Origin: Gynuella sp.
GTDB taxonomy: Bacteria; Pseudomonadota; Gammaproteobacteria; Pseudomonadales; Natronospirillaceae
Assembly (NCBI GenBank): GCA_028282465.1
Contig: JANQHX010000044.1
Span: 1-64,000 of the forward strand
Reading direction: 5' to 3'
Length of the DNA stretch: 64,000 nt
Both the position numbers and the translations under genes were made by a program. Shown here one piece after another: positions 15,817-24,156 of the stretch (its first letter is position 1; each line of letters begins with the position of its first letter). The notes beneath the pieces are model-generated. The model had not been told where the DNA came from. It searched no databases and saw nothing but the letters and a program-made list of their open reading frames with translations.

Positions 15817-16659
15817 ATGAGCGAGAAAGACGTCTATGTGCCACCTAAAGTTTGGACTTGGGAACAGCCAAATGGTGGTGAGTTTGCAAATATTAATCGG
15901 CCAGTATCGGGCAAGACTCACGAAAAAGAGTTACCTGTCGGCGAACATCCTATTCAGTTGTATTCATTAGCAACGCCTAACGGGGTTAAGGTGACCATCA
16001 TGCTGGAAGAGCTTTTAGAGCTTGGGTATGAGGGTGCGGAGTATGACGCTTGGCTAATTAAAATTAACGAAGGAGACCAATTCTCCAGTGGTTTCGTTAA
16101 CATAAATCCGAATTCAAAGATTCCAGCAATGGTAGATCACAGTGAGCCTAAACCTATTTCAGTATTTGAGTCTGGCTCCATTTTATTCTACCTGGCTAAT
16201 AAGTTTGGTGAGTTTCTTCCCGAGCCATTAGAACAAAGAACTCAAATAATGAATTGGTTATTTTGGCAAATGGGTTCGGCACCTTATCTTGGTGGTGGAT
16301 TTGGTCACTTTTATTCTTATGCCCCAGAGAAGCTCGAGTACCCCATTGATCGTTTTGCGATGGAAATAAAACGACAGCTGGATGTTTTAGACAAACATCT
16401 TGCCGAAAACACCTACTTTGCGGGCGACAATTATAGCATTGCTGATATAGCGATTTACCCTTGGTATGGTGCGCTGGCTAGGGGGCTTTTGTATGACGCA
16501 GCAGAGTTTTTATCTGTAAGTGAATACACTCACCTCCAGCGGTGGGTTAAAACCATTTCAGAACGTCCAGCCGTAATTCGTGGCAGAAAGGTCAATAGGG
16601 TTTGGGGTGATGAGCAAGATCAAGTGCCGGAACGTCATTCCTCAGATGACTTGAAATAA
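15817..16659 (+). CDS. yghU: YghU-type glutathione S-transferase / disulfide reductase
   Basis: 280 residues (E. coli YghU 288). The long N-terminal extension YVPPKVWTWEQPNGGEFANINRP is diagnostic of the YghU/YfcG nu class, followed by LATPNGVKVTIMLEEL, NPNSKIPAMVDH and the C-terminal helical domain FAGDNYSIADIAIYPW. Nu-class enzymes bind two glutathiones and reduce disulfides rather than conjugating. A good AGGAGA ribosome site precedes the ATG. It stands alone on the plus strand, convergent with iaaA, and close to a sigma/ChrR oxidative-stress pair, but no shared promoter element is visible. Confidence 0.93.
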   Translation: MSEKDVYVPPKVWTWEQPNGGEFANINRPVSGKTHEKELPVGEHPIQLYSLATPNGVKVTIMLEELLELGYEGAEYDAWLIKINEGDQFSSGFVNINPNSKIPAMVDHSEPKPISVFESGSILFYLANKFGEFLPEPLEQRTQIMNWLFWQMGSAPYLGGGFGHFYSYAPEKLEYPIDRFAMEIKRQLDVLDKHLAENTYFAGDNYSIADIAIYPWYGALARGLLYDAAEFLSVSEYTHLQRWVKTISERPAVIRGRKVNRVWGDEQDQVPERHSSDDLK

Positions 16660-16660
16660 C

Positions 16661-16679
16661 GGGTCTTTTAACAAGACCC
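16661..16679. terminator. Hairpin between convergent yghU and iaaA
   Basis: GGGTCTT and AAGACCC arms around a five-base loop, one base after the yghU stop. There is no T-run on either side, so efficiency as an intrinsic terminator is doubtful; it probably marks the end of both convergent transcripts. Confidence 0.5.
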
Positions 16680-16710
16680 TCTAATCATTCTGCTTCGACC
16701 TAATTCTTAG

Positions 16711-17670
16711 TTAGTCAGATTTATGCCGTTGTTCATCAGACTTGTAAATAGCTGTCACCGTTTCTTCACCTTGACGGTGCCAGCCCCGATACATGCCTTC
16801 TGAGTTAAATTGAAGTTCCAATTCTCCAGTGTTCGAAATGGCGATAACACCACCTTCGCCTCCCGCTTGAACCAGTTCATCCATCACTACAGCGTTAACA
16901 GCCTGATTCAATGTCATGCCACCAAATTGCATTCGAGCAGCAATGTTATATGCAACGGTATGTCGAATAAAAAACTCACCATGCCCAGTTGCAGAGACAG
17001 CACAACTTTTATTGTTCGCGTAAGTACCACAGCCAATAATGGGTGAATCCCCTACTCTGCTATATCTTTTGCCGGTTATCCCTCCAGTGGAAGTAGCTGC
17101 CGCTAGATTCCCATTAAGATCTATGGCCACTGCACCAACAGTCCCAAATTTAAAGTCTTTTTCAGCTGGCTCTAAACTGTCTTCACCTGTTTCGATAAAC
17201 CTTTGCCACTGGTTCTTTCTAAGTTCTGTTGAAAAGAAACCGTTATTTACTTTTGGCATGTTTATGTCATCGGCAAATTGCTCGGCGCCTTCAGAAGCCA
17301 ACATGACATGTTCGGATTTTTCTAACACTGCCTTTGCTAGAGAGATTGGGTGTTCGCGAAATTGAACACCGGACACTGCACCTGCATTTAAATCTTGGCC
17401 GTCCATAATTGCAGCATCTAGTTGGTGCTTGCCCTCATAATCGAACACAGATCCTCGCCCGGCGTTAAACCAGGGGTTATTTTCTAATTCGATTACAGCA
17501 TGCTCTGCTGCATCAATGGCACAGCCTTGTTGTGCTAAAACCTTTTTTCCCTGTTCTACTGCTTCAAACAACCCTTGGTGGATTGATTGCTCTTGCTCTG
17601 GGGTTAGCAAACCCTTTTTCATCGCACCAGCACCACCATGTACCACAATGATAAAGTCGTTTCCTTTCAT
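16711..17670 (-). CDS. iaaA: Isoaspartyl peptidase / L-asparaginase (Ntn hydrolase)
   Basis: 319 residues, the family size. VVHGGAGAM at the start, NPWFNAGRGSVF near 65, and the self-cleavage site Gly176-Thr177 (FGTVGAVAID), whose Thr becomes the catalytic N-terminal nucleophile; TSTGGITGKRYSRVGDSPIIGCGTYA follows in two parts. No signal peptide is visible. It degrades isoaspartyl dipeptides from damaged proteins and also hydrolyses asparagine. It diverges from the sigma factor gene. Confidence 0.94.
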   Translation of the reverse strand: MKGNDFIIVVHGGAGAMKKGLLTPEQEQSIHQGLFEAVEQGKKVLAQQGCAIDAAEHAVIELENNPWFNAGRGSVFDYEGKHQLDAAIMDGQDLNAGAVSGVQFREHPISLAKAVLEKSEHVMLASEGAEQFADDINMPKVNNGFFSTELRKNQWQRFIETGEDSLEPAEKDFKFGTVGAVAIDLNGNLAAATSTGGITGKRYSRVGDSPIIGCGTYANNKSCAVSATGHGEFFIRHTVAYNIAARMQFGGMTLNQAVNAVVMDELVQAGGEGGVIAISNTGELELQFNSEGMYRGWHRQGEETVTAIYKSDEQRHKSD

Positions 17671-17726
17671 AAATTGCCTTCTTCTAGGTAATTGATCGAA
17701 TAGTTCTAAATTCCAACATAACTGAA

Positions 17727-17753
17727 TGATCTATTTCTAATCAGCTGCCGTAA
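17727..17753 (+). promoter_or_regulatory. Candidate RpoE/ChrR-type (ECF11) promoter before the sigma factor gene
   Basis: TGATC at 17727-17731, a 17-base spacer, then CGTAA at 17749-17753, 56 bases before the sigma start. From memory, promoters of the Rhodobacter RpoE-ChrR class carry TGATC and CGTA-type elements at this distance, so this fits autoregulation by the sigma factor. Identified by eye only. Confidence 0.5.
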
Positions 17754-17809
17754 CAGTCGGTGAAGTTCGAAACTTATGTTTCGGTAAATTTAATAACCTT
17801 GGAAAAGTC

Positions 17810-18454
17810 ATGGAAAATCATACGGCTCGTCTTTTATACTGGCCAGGGCAAACACAAAGCAGCCCTCAACCAGAAAGGCGAAAAACTATGCAACCTGAAA
17901 CAGAGGCTCCTGATAATAATCGGTGGGTAGAGCATCTCAAGGCTATTTCTGAATCTAAAGATAGATCAGCCTTTGGCGCTCTGTATTCATATTTTGCTCC
18001 TAAGATTAAATCTTTCTACATTCAACATGGGCTGCCAGAGCAATCCGAAGAACTCATGCAAGAAGTATTTGTTAGGGTTTGGCGAAATGCAGCAAGTTAT
18101 CATCCTGAAAAAGCCGCAGTTTCTACATGGTTATATACCATAGCTAGAAATCTGAAAATCGACTTTTTGAGGAAGAAGCGCCCAGAGGAAATATCTGATG
18201 AGGAACTAGTAAACATCGAAGATGATACTAACCTCACTCAGGATGTTGAAGCGAGCCAAGCCAAGAATAGAATTTCATCGGTGTTTCATCTGTTAAATGA
18301 AGAACAGAGAAATGTCATCCAGAAAGTCTATTTCGAAGATAAAAGCCATGACATTGCAGCACGTGAATTAAATATGACTCCAGGGGTGGTTAAGTCACGA
18401 ATTCGGAGCTCAATGAAGATTTTCCGCAGTAAATTAGGAGGTGAACAGTTATGA
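17810..18454 (+). CDS. ECF sigma factor of the RpoE-ChrR (ECF11-like) type
   Basis: 214 residues. Region 2 spans about 55-120 (FGALYSYFAPKIKSFYIQHG, ELMQEVFVRVWR, AVSTWLYTIARNLKIDFLRKK split over several helices) and region 4 about 155-205 (EEQRNVIQKVYFEDKSHDIA, PGVVKSRIRSSMKIFRSKL). The ATG at 17810 has GGAAAAG upstream; an internal ATG at 17888 would give a protein closer to usual ECF length. The anti-sigma gene overlaps its stop by four bases. In Rhodobacter and Vibrio the homologous pair responds to singlet oxygen and organic peroxides, turning on photolyase and cyclopropane-lipid genes. Targets in this organism lie outside the window. Confidence 0.92.
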   Translation: MENHTARLLYWPGQTQSSPQPERRKTMQPETEAPDNNRWVEHLKAISESKDRSAFGALYSYFAPKIKSFYIQHGLPEQSEELMQEVFVRVWRNAASYHPEKAAVSTWLYTIARNLKIDFLRKKRPEEISDEELVNIEDDTNLTQDVEASQAKNRISSVFHLLNEEQRNVIQKVYFEDKSHDIAARELNMTPGVVKSRIRSSMKIFRSKLGGEQL

Positions 18455-19086
18455 AATTTCACCCAGATGTTGAATTATTATTAAAGTATTGCAGCGGATC
18501 TTTGCACCCTGCTTTGTCATTTGCGATCGGGATGCATGTTAAAGGATGCTCAACCTGCCAAGCGCTAGTGGCAGATTTTGAGTTTGCGGGTGGTCAAATT
18601 CTTGAGTCCATGCCTCATGTCGAAGTCGACCCTAATGGGCTTGATGCTATTTTTGATAAAATAGATAACGATCAAGAATTGACTCGTGTGTCTGATCTGG
18701 CTGTTGCCAATGAAGACCAAGAATTGTTAAACGCGTTGTTGAATCAGGATTTTGATCAATTTAAATGGGAGAAGGTTACAGGCAAGATAAGTAAGACTGT
18801 GCTGGCCTTAAACGACGAGCAGTTTAATGTTGAACTGTTAAAATTCGCACCTAACGCCAATATCCCGAAACACACACATAAAGGTAATGAATATACTGTT
18901 GTATTATCTGGTGATTTTAGAGACAAGAACGGCTATTACAGGAAGGGTGAGTTCATTGCGCTGAATGATGAGCATGAGCATCAACCTATTGCAGGCCCAG
19001 ACGGGTGCATATGTTTGGCCATTACGGATGATAATCTTAAGTTTACTGGCACCTTTGGCCCCATATTGAATATGGTCATCTCATAA
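18451..19086 (+). CDS. chrR: Anti-sigma factor ChrR (zinc-binding, with C-terminal cupin)
   Basis: 211 residues. The N-terminal anti-sigma domain has zinc ligands His4, His29, Cys33 and Cys36 (HVKGCSTC), and the C-terminal cupin has His141, His143, Glu147 (HTHKGNE) and His177, matching the ligand set known for Rhodobacter ChrR. Zinc holds the sigma factor in an inactive complex, and the cupin is needed to sense singlet oxygen or peroxides. ATGA overlap with the sigma gene ensures balanced synthesis. All known functional residues are intact, so the switch is probably functional. Confidence 0.94.
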   Translation: MKFHPDVELLLKYCSGSLHPALSFAIGMHVKGCSTCQALVADFEFAGGQILESMPHVEVDPNGLDAIFDKIDNDQELTRVSDLAVANEDQELLNALLNQDFDQFKWEKVTGKISKTVLALNDEQFNVELLKFAPNANIPKHTHKGNEYTVVLSGDFRDKNGYYRKGEFIALNDEHEHQPIAGPDGCICLAITDDNLKFTGTFGPILNMVIS

Positions 19087-19098
19087 TTTATCACCTCA

Positions 19099-19125
19099 GC
19101 CTGACTATTTTTTAGTCAGGCTTTA
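19099..19125 (+). terminator. Intrinsic terminator behind chrR
   Basis: GCCTGACTA and TAGTCAGGC arms around a five-base T loop followed by TTTAT, 12 bases after the chrR stop. Clear intrinsic form; it isolates the sigma/chrR operon from the downstream membrane protein gene. Confidence 0.8.
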
Positions 19126-19219
19126 TATCTATCCCCCTATCCAGCCCGTGACAACGGTCTATACCCCAACCCTCATATTGTTTTAAACTCCCCAGCCAAA
19201 TTCTGGGACGGGCAACACA

Positions 19220-20947
19220 ATGACAATTACAAAAAAAAGCCGGGTGTTTCTGGGTGCAGCTATTGGCTCTGGGGCACTGGCAATCATTTCACTGTTTATT
19301 TTTGACGCGCAAAAACTACAACCGATTTACCACGCCTCTGGCTTTTACTTTATGTTCGCCAGCTTCTTCATTTGGTTGTTTATGATGCTGCCCAGACAGT
19401 ATTCAAAAGAAAGAATGGTGGATTTAGCTAAGTCCGATGGATGGGTCATAGCACTAATCGTGCTCGTCACAGCCTGTATGTACATGGTGAGCCCAGTTCA
19501 GTTTCGGGTATTGGCAGATGAAACTAACCTTCTAGGGGTTGCCAATTCCATGTTCTTAAAACATTCCTTTGCGAACCTCACCGACTCACTTTATTACTTC
19601 CAACAACAGCATGTAGTGCGTGAACAGTGGGGTATTCGCCCAACTTTCTATCCATTCTTAATTTATTTGGTTCACAGCATTAAAGGCTACAGTGCATACA
19701 ACGGATTCATTGTTAACTTCTTTGCCGGTTTGGGATCGCTGTTTTGCCTGTATTGGCTTCTTAAGCAATGGTTCCATCAATATGTCGCGGTATTGGGTAT
19801 GCTGTTGTTGGCAGCTACGCCTGTTTATGTACTTTGGGTTACTTCGACAGGGTTTGAAATAGTTAACCTGTGTTTGGCCTTGATTTCATTCTGTCTGCTT
19901 TATAAATACCTTCAAACTAAAGAGAGTATTTTTTTAGAAAGATTAATCCTTACCCTTATTCTGCTAGCGCAAACTCGCTATGAATCTTCTGTTTTCATCA
20001 TTGCACTTGGGTTAGTCGTGTTAGCTTCCTTAAGATGGAACACCATCGAAAAGCTGTCGTTACGTATCGCCGTTCTGCCTTGGTTATTTCTACCCATTGC
20101 TTGGCAGAGGTTACTAAAAAGCGACAAATCTGATTATCAAGTTTATAACGATGAAGCAGTGTTCAGTTTTGCCTATTGGAAAAAGCATATGGCCACTGCT
20201 TGGGATTATTTCACTGCAACTCAAGAGCGATATGCCACCATAGGATTTGTATTTTTTGTGGCATTAGCTGGTATTGCTTTAGCTGTGATTAATCTAATTC
20301 GTCGTAGAAAAACCATAACAGCCTTAACTTGGCATATGATTGCAGCAGCGACTCTTTCATTAGGCGCACTGATTGCCGTGGTGTTTTCTTACTACTGGGG
20401 CAATTTAGTCATTTCCTTTACTATTCGCCTGGGCATCATTTTTATGCCATTCGTTATTTTCGCATTCTGTTATCTGGTACAGGAAATCATTAGTTCTAAA
20501 TGGATTAAGCTTGAATCTGCTTTGGGTACAAAAATCACTGTGGTTTTTGGTTTAGCCCTTTGTCTATGGTATTGGCCAGTTGCAGCCAAAAACGAAGCCG
20601 TTGAACAATTAACTCTTAACAGGCAGTACCAGGTTGTATTAGCGTATTTGCAGGAAGAGTTTCCGAATGCAAATAATTTGATTATTTCAGATCGCCCTGG
20701 CCTATACAGCGTACATCAATGGGGAGCGGTGAGTATGAACTATGCCAATCGCAATGTTGCCAGAATTGAAAGAGAATTGAGCAGACACCTTTATCAGGAC
20801 GCAATCGCCATTCAAATTATTAACTACAGCGATGGAAAGGCCATTAAGGGTACTAACCTGAATGAAGAGTTTGAGCTGGAAACACTTTACGAAGCTCAAT
20901 TCAATGCTGTGGCTAAAATAGTCATCTCAAGAGTTCTACACGATTAA
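19220..20947 (+). CDS. GT39/ArnT-like membrane glycosyltransferase
   Basis: 575 residues with about eleven hydrophobic segments, beginning after a short basic N-terminus (KKSRVFLGAAIGSGALAII). The first large periplasmic loop holds DETNLLGVANSMFL, the acidic-residue region typical of polyprenyl-phosphate-sugar-dependent GT-C enzymes, followed by REQWGIRPTFYPFLIYL. The C-terminal 120 residues are soluble. Such enzymes move a sugar from a lipid carrier to a protein or lipid at the outer face of the inner membrane. Acceptor unknown. It has its own transcription unit between two hairpins. Confidence 0.8.
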   Translation: MTITKKSRVFLGAAIGSGALAIISLFIFDAQKLQPIYHASGFYFMFASFFIWLFMMLPRQYSKERMVDLAKSDGWVIALIVLVTACMYMVSPVQFRVLADETNLLGVANSMFLKHSFANLTDSLYYFQQQHVVREQWGIRPTFYPFLIYLVHSIKGYSAYNGFIVNFFAGLGSLFCLYWLLKQWFHQYVAVLGMLLLAATPVYVLWVTSTGFEIVNLCLALISFCLLYKYLQTKESIFLERLILTLILLAQTRYESSVFIIALGLVVLASLRWNTIEKLSLRIAVLPWLFLPIAWQRLLKSDKSDYQVYNDEAVFSFAYWKKHMATAWDYFTATQERYATIGFVFFVALAGIALAVINLIRRRKTITALTWHMIAAATLSLGALIAVVFSYYWGNLVISFTIRLGIIFMPFVIFAFCYLVQEIISSKWIKLESALGTKITVVFGLALCLWYWPVAAKNEAVEQLTLNRQYQVVLAYLQEEFPNANNLIISDRPGLYSVHQWGAVSMNYANRNVARIERELSRHLYQDAIAIQIINYSDGKAIKGTNLNEEFELETLYEAQFNAVAKIVISRVLHD

Positions 20948-20954
20948 CCATCTT

Positions 20955-20974
20955 GCCCCTCAATCTAGAGGGGC
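20955..20974 (+). terminator. Hairpin behind the GT39 gene
   Basis: GCCCCTC and GAGGGGC arms around a six-base loop, eight bases after the stop codon. The following stretch is only moderately T-rich (ATCTTC), so a fair but not perfect intrinsic terminator. Confidence 0.65.
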
Positions 20975-21024
20975 ATCTTCATAAAAACTTCATAGTTCTT
21001 TCGTTGACCTTTTACCAAGCCTAA

Positions 21025-21061
21025 TTAATATACGCAAAAACATATATATGATTAGGCATAT
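21025..21061. promoter_or_regulatory. AT-rich repeated CATATAT region, candidate ArsR operator
   Basis: Two palindromic blocks, CATATATATG at 21041-21050 and CATATATG overlapping the arsR start, sit just upstream of and across the arsR ribosome site (TTAGG). ArsR repressors usually bind such AT-rich dyads over their own promoter, so self-repression relieved by arsenite is expected. Exact contacts are not defined here. Confidence 0.45.
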
Positions 21062-21394
21062 ATGCAGTTACAGGACTTTTTTAAAAGCCTCTCTGACGAT
21101 ACTCGCTTAGCTTGTATGCTGCTCATTTATCAAGAGCAGGAATTATGTGTGTGCGAGTTGGTTGAAGCACTGAGGGAAAGCCAACCCAAAATTTCTCGAC
21201 ATCTTGCACAATTACGAACACAAGGTCTGGTATTAGATAGAAAAAAGGGGCAATGGGTTTTTTATTCACTGAATAATAACTTACCAACCTGGGCCATTAA
21301 TATTATTCAACAAGCTGCCGAATCAAAGCCGACCTTATTGAAATCCATATCCAAAAATTTAAAAGCCATGAAGAGCCGCCCGGCTCGATGCTAA
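21062..21394 (+). CDS. arsR: ArsR family arsenic-responsive repressor
   Basis: 110 residues, winged helix ArsR/SmtB fold. The arsenite-sensing motif ELCVCEL (Cys at about residues 30 and 32) lies at the start of the DNA-recognition helix as in E. coli ArsR, followed by SQPKISRHLAQLRTQGLV. An additional Cys is the last residue (RPARC). It heads a compact operon: 12 bases to the GAPDH gene and 12 more to arsJ. It should respond to As(III) or Sb(III). Confidence 0.93.
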   Translation: MQLQDFFKSLSDDTRLACMLLIYQEQELCVCELVEALRESQPKISRHLAQLRTQGLVLDRKKGQWVFYSLNNNLPTWAINIIQQAAESKPTLLKSISKNLKAMKSRPARC

Positions 21395-21406
21395 AGGACA
21401 TCAACT

Positions 21407-22426
21407 ATGACAATTAAAGTAGGAATCAACGGTTTTGGCAGAATGGGCCGCCTTGCTTTTAGAGCCGCTTACGATTGGGACGATATAGAATTTATTAGAA
21501 TCAACGACCCCGCAGGTGATGCAGCCACACTGGCCCACTTAATAATGTTTGACTCTGTTCATGGACGTTGGCACCACGATGCAGTGGCTGATGGTAACCA
21601 AATGATTATCAATGAACATAGCATTACCTGCAGCCAAAACCGAGCAGTCTCTGAAACCGATTGGACAGACTGTGATGTGGTTATTGAAGCTTCAGGTGTA
21701 TTTAAAACCACTGAAGCCCTGCAGCCTTATCTGGATCAGGGCATAGCTAGGGTAGTAGTGACTGCACCCGTTAAAGAGGCAGGCATTTTAAATATCGTAA
21801 TGGGTGTTAATCATCAATTATATGATAAAGAAAGATACCCAATTGTTACGGCTGCTTCCTGCACTACCAATTGCTTAGCGCCGGTGGTAAAAGTCATACA
21901 TAAAGCGATCGGTATTAAGCATGGCTCTATGACGACCATCCATGACATCACTAATACTCAAACTATTATTGACGCTCCTCATAAAGACTTGCGTAGAGCC
22001 AGAGCCTGTGGATCAAGTTTAATTCCAACCACTACAGGCTCAGCCACAGCCATCACTCATATTTTTCCAGAGCTAAAAGGCAGATTAAATGGTCATGCAG
22101 TACGAGTACCTTTAACAAATGCCTCGCTCACCGACTGCGTATTTGAATTGGAAAAACCAGTTACCGAAGCAGAAATAAATGCCTTACTGAAAGATGCAGC
22201 AGAAGGTGAGCTTAAAGATATTCTAGGTTATGAAGAGCGTCCGTTAGTTAGCATTGATTATCGCACAGACCCCAGATCATGCATTGTAGATGCACTTTCA
22301 ACCATGGTCATTAACGGTACCCAATTGAAACTTTATGTTTGGTATGACAATGAATGGGGATATGCCAATAGAGCAGCAGAGCTAATGCGAATGGTAGGAC
22401 AAATGGATTTATCAACCTCGAATTAG
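21407..22426 (+). CDS. ArsJ-associated glyceraldehyde-3-phosphate dehydrogenase
   Basis: 339 residues with the full GAPDH set: [13 protein letters not shown] motif, catalytic SCTTNC (Cys153) and [11 protein letters not shown] near the C-terminus. Genes of this subgroup next to arsJ make 1-arseno-3-phosphoglycerate from arsenate and glyceraldehyde-3-phosphate, which ArsJ then exports, where it falls apart to arsenate. The pairing with arsR upstream and arsJ 12 bases downstream is decisive for this subgroup against glycolytic Gap. The gene is complete with no loss of catalytic residues. Confidence 0.94.
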   Translation: MTIKVGINGFGRMGRLAFRAAYDWDDIEFIRINDPAGDAATLAHLIMFDSVHGRWHHDAVADGNQMIINEHSITCSQNRAVSETDWTDCDVVIEASGVFKTTEALQPYLDQGIARVVVTAPVKEAGILNIVMGVNHQLYDKERYPIVTAASCTTNCLAPVVKVIHKAIGIKHGSMTTIHDITNTQTIIDAPHKDLRRARACGSSLIPTTTGSATAITHIFPELKGRLNGHAVRVPLTNASLTDCVFELEKPVTEAEINALLKDAAEGELKDILGYEERPLVSIDYRTDPRSCIVDALSTMVINGTQLKLYVWYDNEWGYANRAAELMRMVGQMDLSTSN

Positions 22427-22438
22427 TCAAATTAAAAT

Positions 22439-23662
22439 ATGAATAGCCTTCGAAATCTTTCGTCAGAACTCAAACAATATTTAGTGGTTACCGGTAATTA
22501 TTGGGCATTCACCCTCACTGACGGTGCCCTTAGGATGCTGGTAGTTTTACATTTTTATGGGTTGGGTTATAGCCCATTAGAGATAGCGATGCTGTTTTTG
22601 TTTTATGAGCTTTTTGGTGTCATCACCAATCTGGTTGGGGGCTGGTTAGGTTCTCGAATTGGTTTGAATAAGACCATGAATATCGGGTTAGCTCTTCAAA
22701 TCCTTGCGTTAGCAATGCTAGTAGTACCCAGTGACATGCTAACTGTCATCTGGGTAATGACTGCCCAAGCCTTATCTGGAATTGCCAAAGACCTCAACAA
22801 GATGAGCGCCAAAAGCTCAATCAAATTGTTGGTTCCAAAAAACGCAGAAAACCAACTCTATAGATGGGTCGCCATACTCACAGGATCTAAAAATGCATTG
22901 AAAGGCGTTGGCTTTTTCTTGGGTGGACTATTGCTCACCCTAATAGGTTTTACATCGTCAATGCTGGCGATGGCCATTGCGCTAACATTAGTTTGGGTAA
23001 CAAGTTTACTTCTACTGAAAGAAGATCTCGGAAAATCGAAAAACAAATCTAAATTTACAGAGATGTTTTCCAAGAGCAAAAGCATTAACTATTTGTCAGC
23101 TGCTCGAATGTTTTTGTTTGGGTCAAGAGACGTTTGGTTTGTTGTGGCACTCCCTGTGTATTTTTCTTCTCAATTTGGGTGGAATCATTGGACAAACGGA
23201 ACCTTCTTCGCTTTGTGGATTATTGGTTACGGAATTATTCAAGGATATGCCCCAAAAATAACAGGACGCACTTCTGGTAAAACCCCTGACGGTAAAAGTG
23301 CAATAATATGGGTAGCAATGCTGGCCATTATTCCAGGCGCAATTGCCTTTGGACTTAACTATTTAACAAGTTCGGTATTTATTGTTGTGGGTTTACTAGT
23401 ATTCGGCGCTGTGTTTGCTGTGAACTCATCATTACATAGTTATTTAATTGTTAGCTATGCCGATGAGGATGGCGTATCAAAAGACGTAGGTTTTTATTAC
23501 ATGGCGAATGCCATGGGCCGACTGATTGGTACTCTGTTGTCGGGATGGATCTATCAGGCATATGGGCTAGCAGCCTGCTTGTGGATATCAACGATATTTT
23601 TAATGCTGGCTGCTGTCATTTCAGTTGGATTACCTGCCCATAAGAGAATTACCTCTGTATGA
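22439..23662 (+). CDS. arsJ: ArsJ organoarsenical efflux permease (MFS)
   Basis: 407 residues, about twelve hydrophobic segments of the major facilitator type, with the ArsJ-type start YLVVTGNYWAFTLTDGALRML and the loop GWLGSRIGLNKTMNIGLAL. It exports 1-arseno-3-phosphoglycerate made by the upstream dehydrogenase, giving resistance to arsenate. No arsenate reductase (arsC), arsenite pump (arsB/acr3) or methyltransferase is in this window, so this operon would act on pentavalent arsenic alone unless others exist elsewhere. Confidence 0.94.
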   Translation: MNSLRNLSSELKQYLVVTGNYWAFTLTDGALRMLVVLHFYGLGYSPLEIAMLFLFYELFGVITNLVGGWLGSRIGLNKTMNIGLALQILALAMLVVPSDMLTVIWVMTAQALSGIAKDLNKMSAKSSIKLLVPKNAENQLYRWVAILTGSKNALKGVGFFLGGLLLTLIGFTSSMLAMAIALTLVWVTSLLLLKEDLGKSKNKSKFTEMFSKSKSINYLSAARMFLFGSRDVWFVVALPVYFSSQFGWNHWTNGTFFALWIIGYGIIQGYAPKITGRTSGKTPDGKSAIIWVAMLAIIPGAIAFGLNYLTSSVFIVVGLLVFGAVFAVNSSLHSYLIVSYADEDGVSKDVGFYYMANAMGRLIGTLLSGWIYQAYGLAACLWISTIFLMLAAVISVGLPAHKRITSV

Positions 23663-23727
23663 GCCTTTCACTCAGACACTCATTAGGGCGGTGCCTTAAA
23701 TATTGTTTAAAAAAAACTATGGGGGCG

Positions 23728-24132
23728 TTAGCTATAAGCTAATACCGTATCTAGATACTTGACTTCCTCATCTGAGATTTCACCATCCGCATCTGAAATT
23801 TCTTGGGCGATCATCTGAGCTTTTTCAACTGCACCAAGCTTGGCTAACGAATCCATTAAATCAGTTAAATAGCTAAATGTTTCACTCTCTGGCGCATCGA
23901 CTATCTTATTAACTCGCGCAATACAGGCCTTTTGATAGGTTTCGATACTTGTGCTTGATGCCCATTCAATATCTGCCATCAAGTTATCCATATATTCTTT
24001 TTCTTCCAGCGAAATACGGTTATCTATTTTGTAAAAGAAAGTGCCTAATTCTATCAAGAGTTCATTTGCACTTTGCTCATTCTCAGCAATGAGCGCTTTC
24101 AATCTAACCCCAAAAACGTCCAGTATTTTCAT
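23728..24132 (-). CDS. TerB-like acidic helical protein
   Basis: 134 residues, entirely helical in appearance and acidic, without signal or membrane segment. Two related half-repeats are visible, FFYKIDNRISLEEKEYMDNL and ISDADGEISDEEVKYLDTVL, the pattern of TerB/DjlA-N domains in which an acidic loop precedes a helix start. TerB proteins bind metal ions and often work with membrane-linked stress or phage-defence complexes. It starts 24 bases after the lipase gene with a strong AGGA site, so the two are one operon and probably one function. Family assignment is moderate; function unknown. Confidence 0.6.
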   Translation of the reverse strand: MKILDVFGVRLKALIAENEQSANELLIELGTFFYKIDNRISLEEKEYMDNLMADIEWASSTSIETYQKACIARVNKIVDAPESETFSYLTDLMDSLAKLGAVEKAQMIAQEISDADGEISDEEVKYLDTVLAYS

Positions 24133-24156
24133 ATCCTGATTCCTACTATTGTGAAC

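Noticed and set aside
16810-17365. Two open frames opposite iaaA
   Set aside because: They are shadows of the well-supported iaaA gene and have no start signals.
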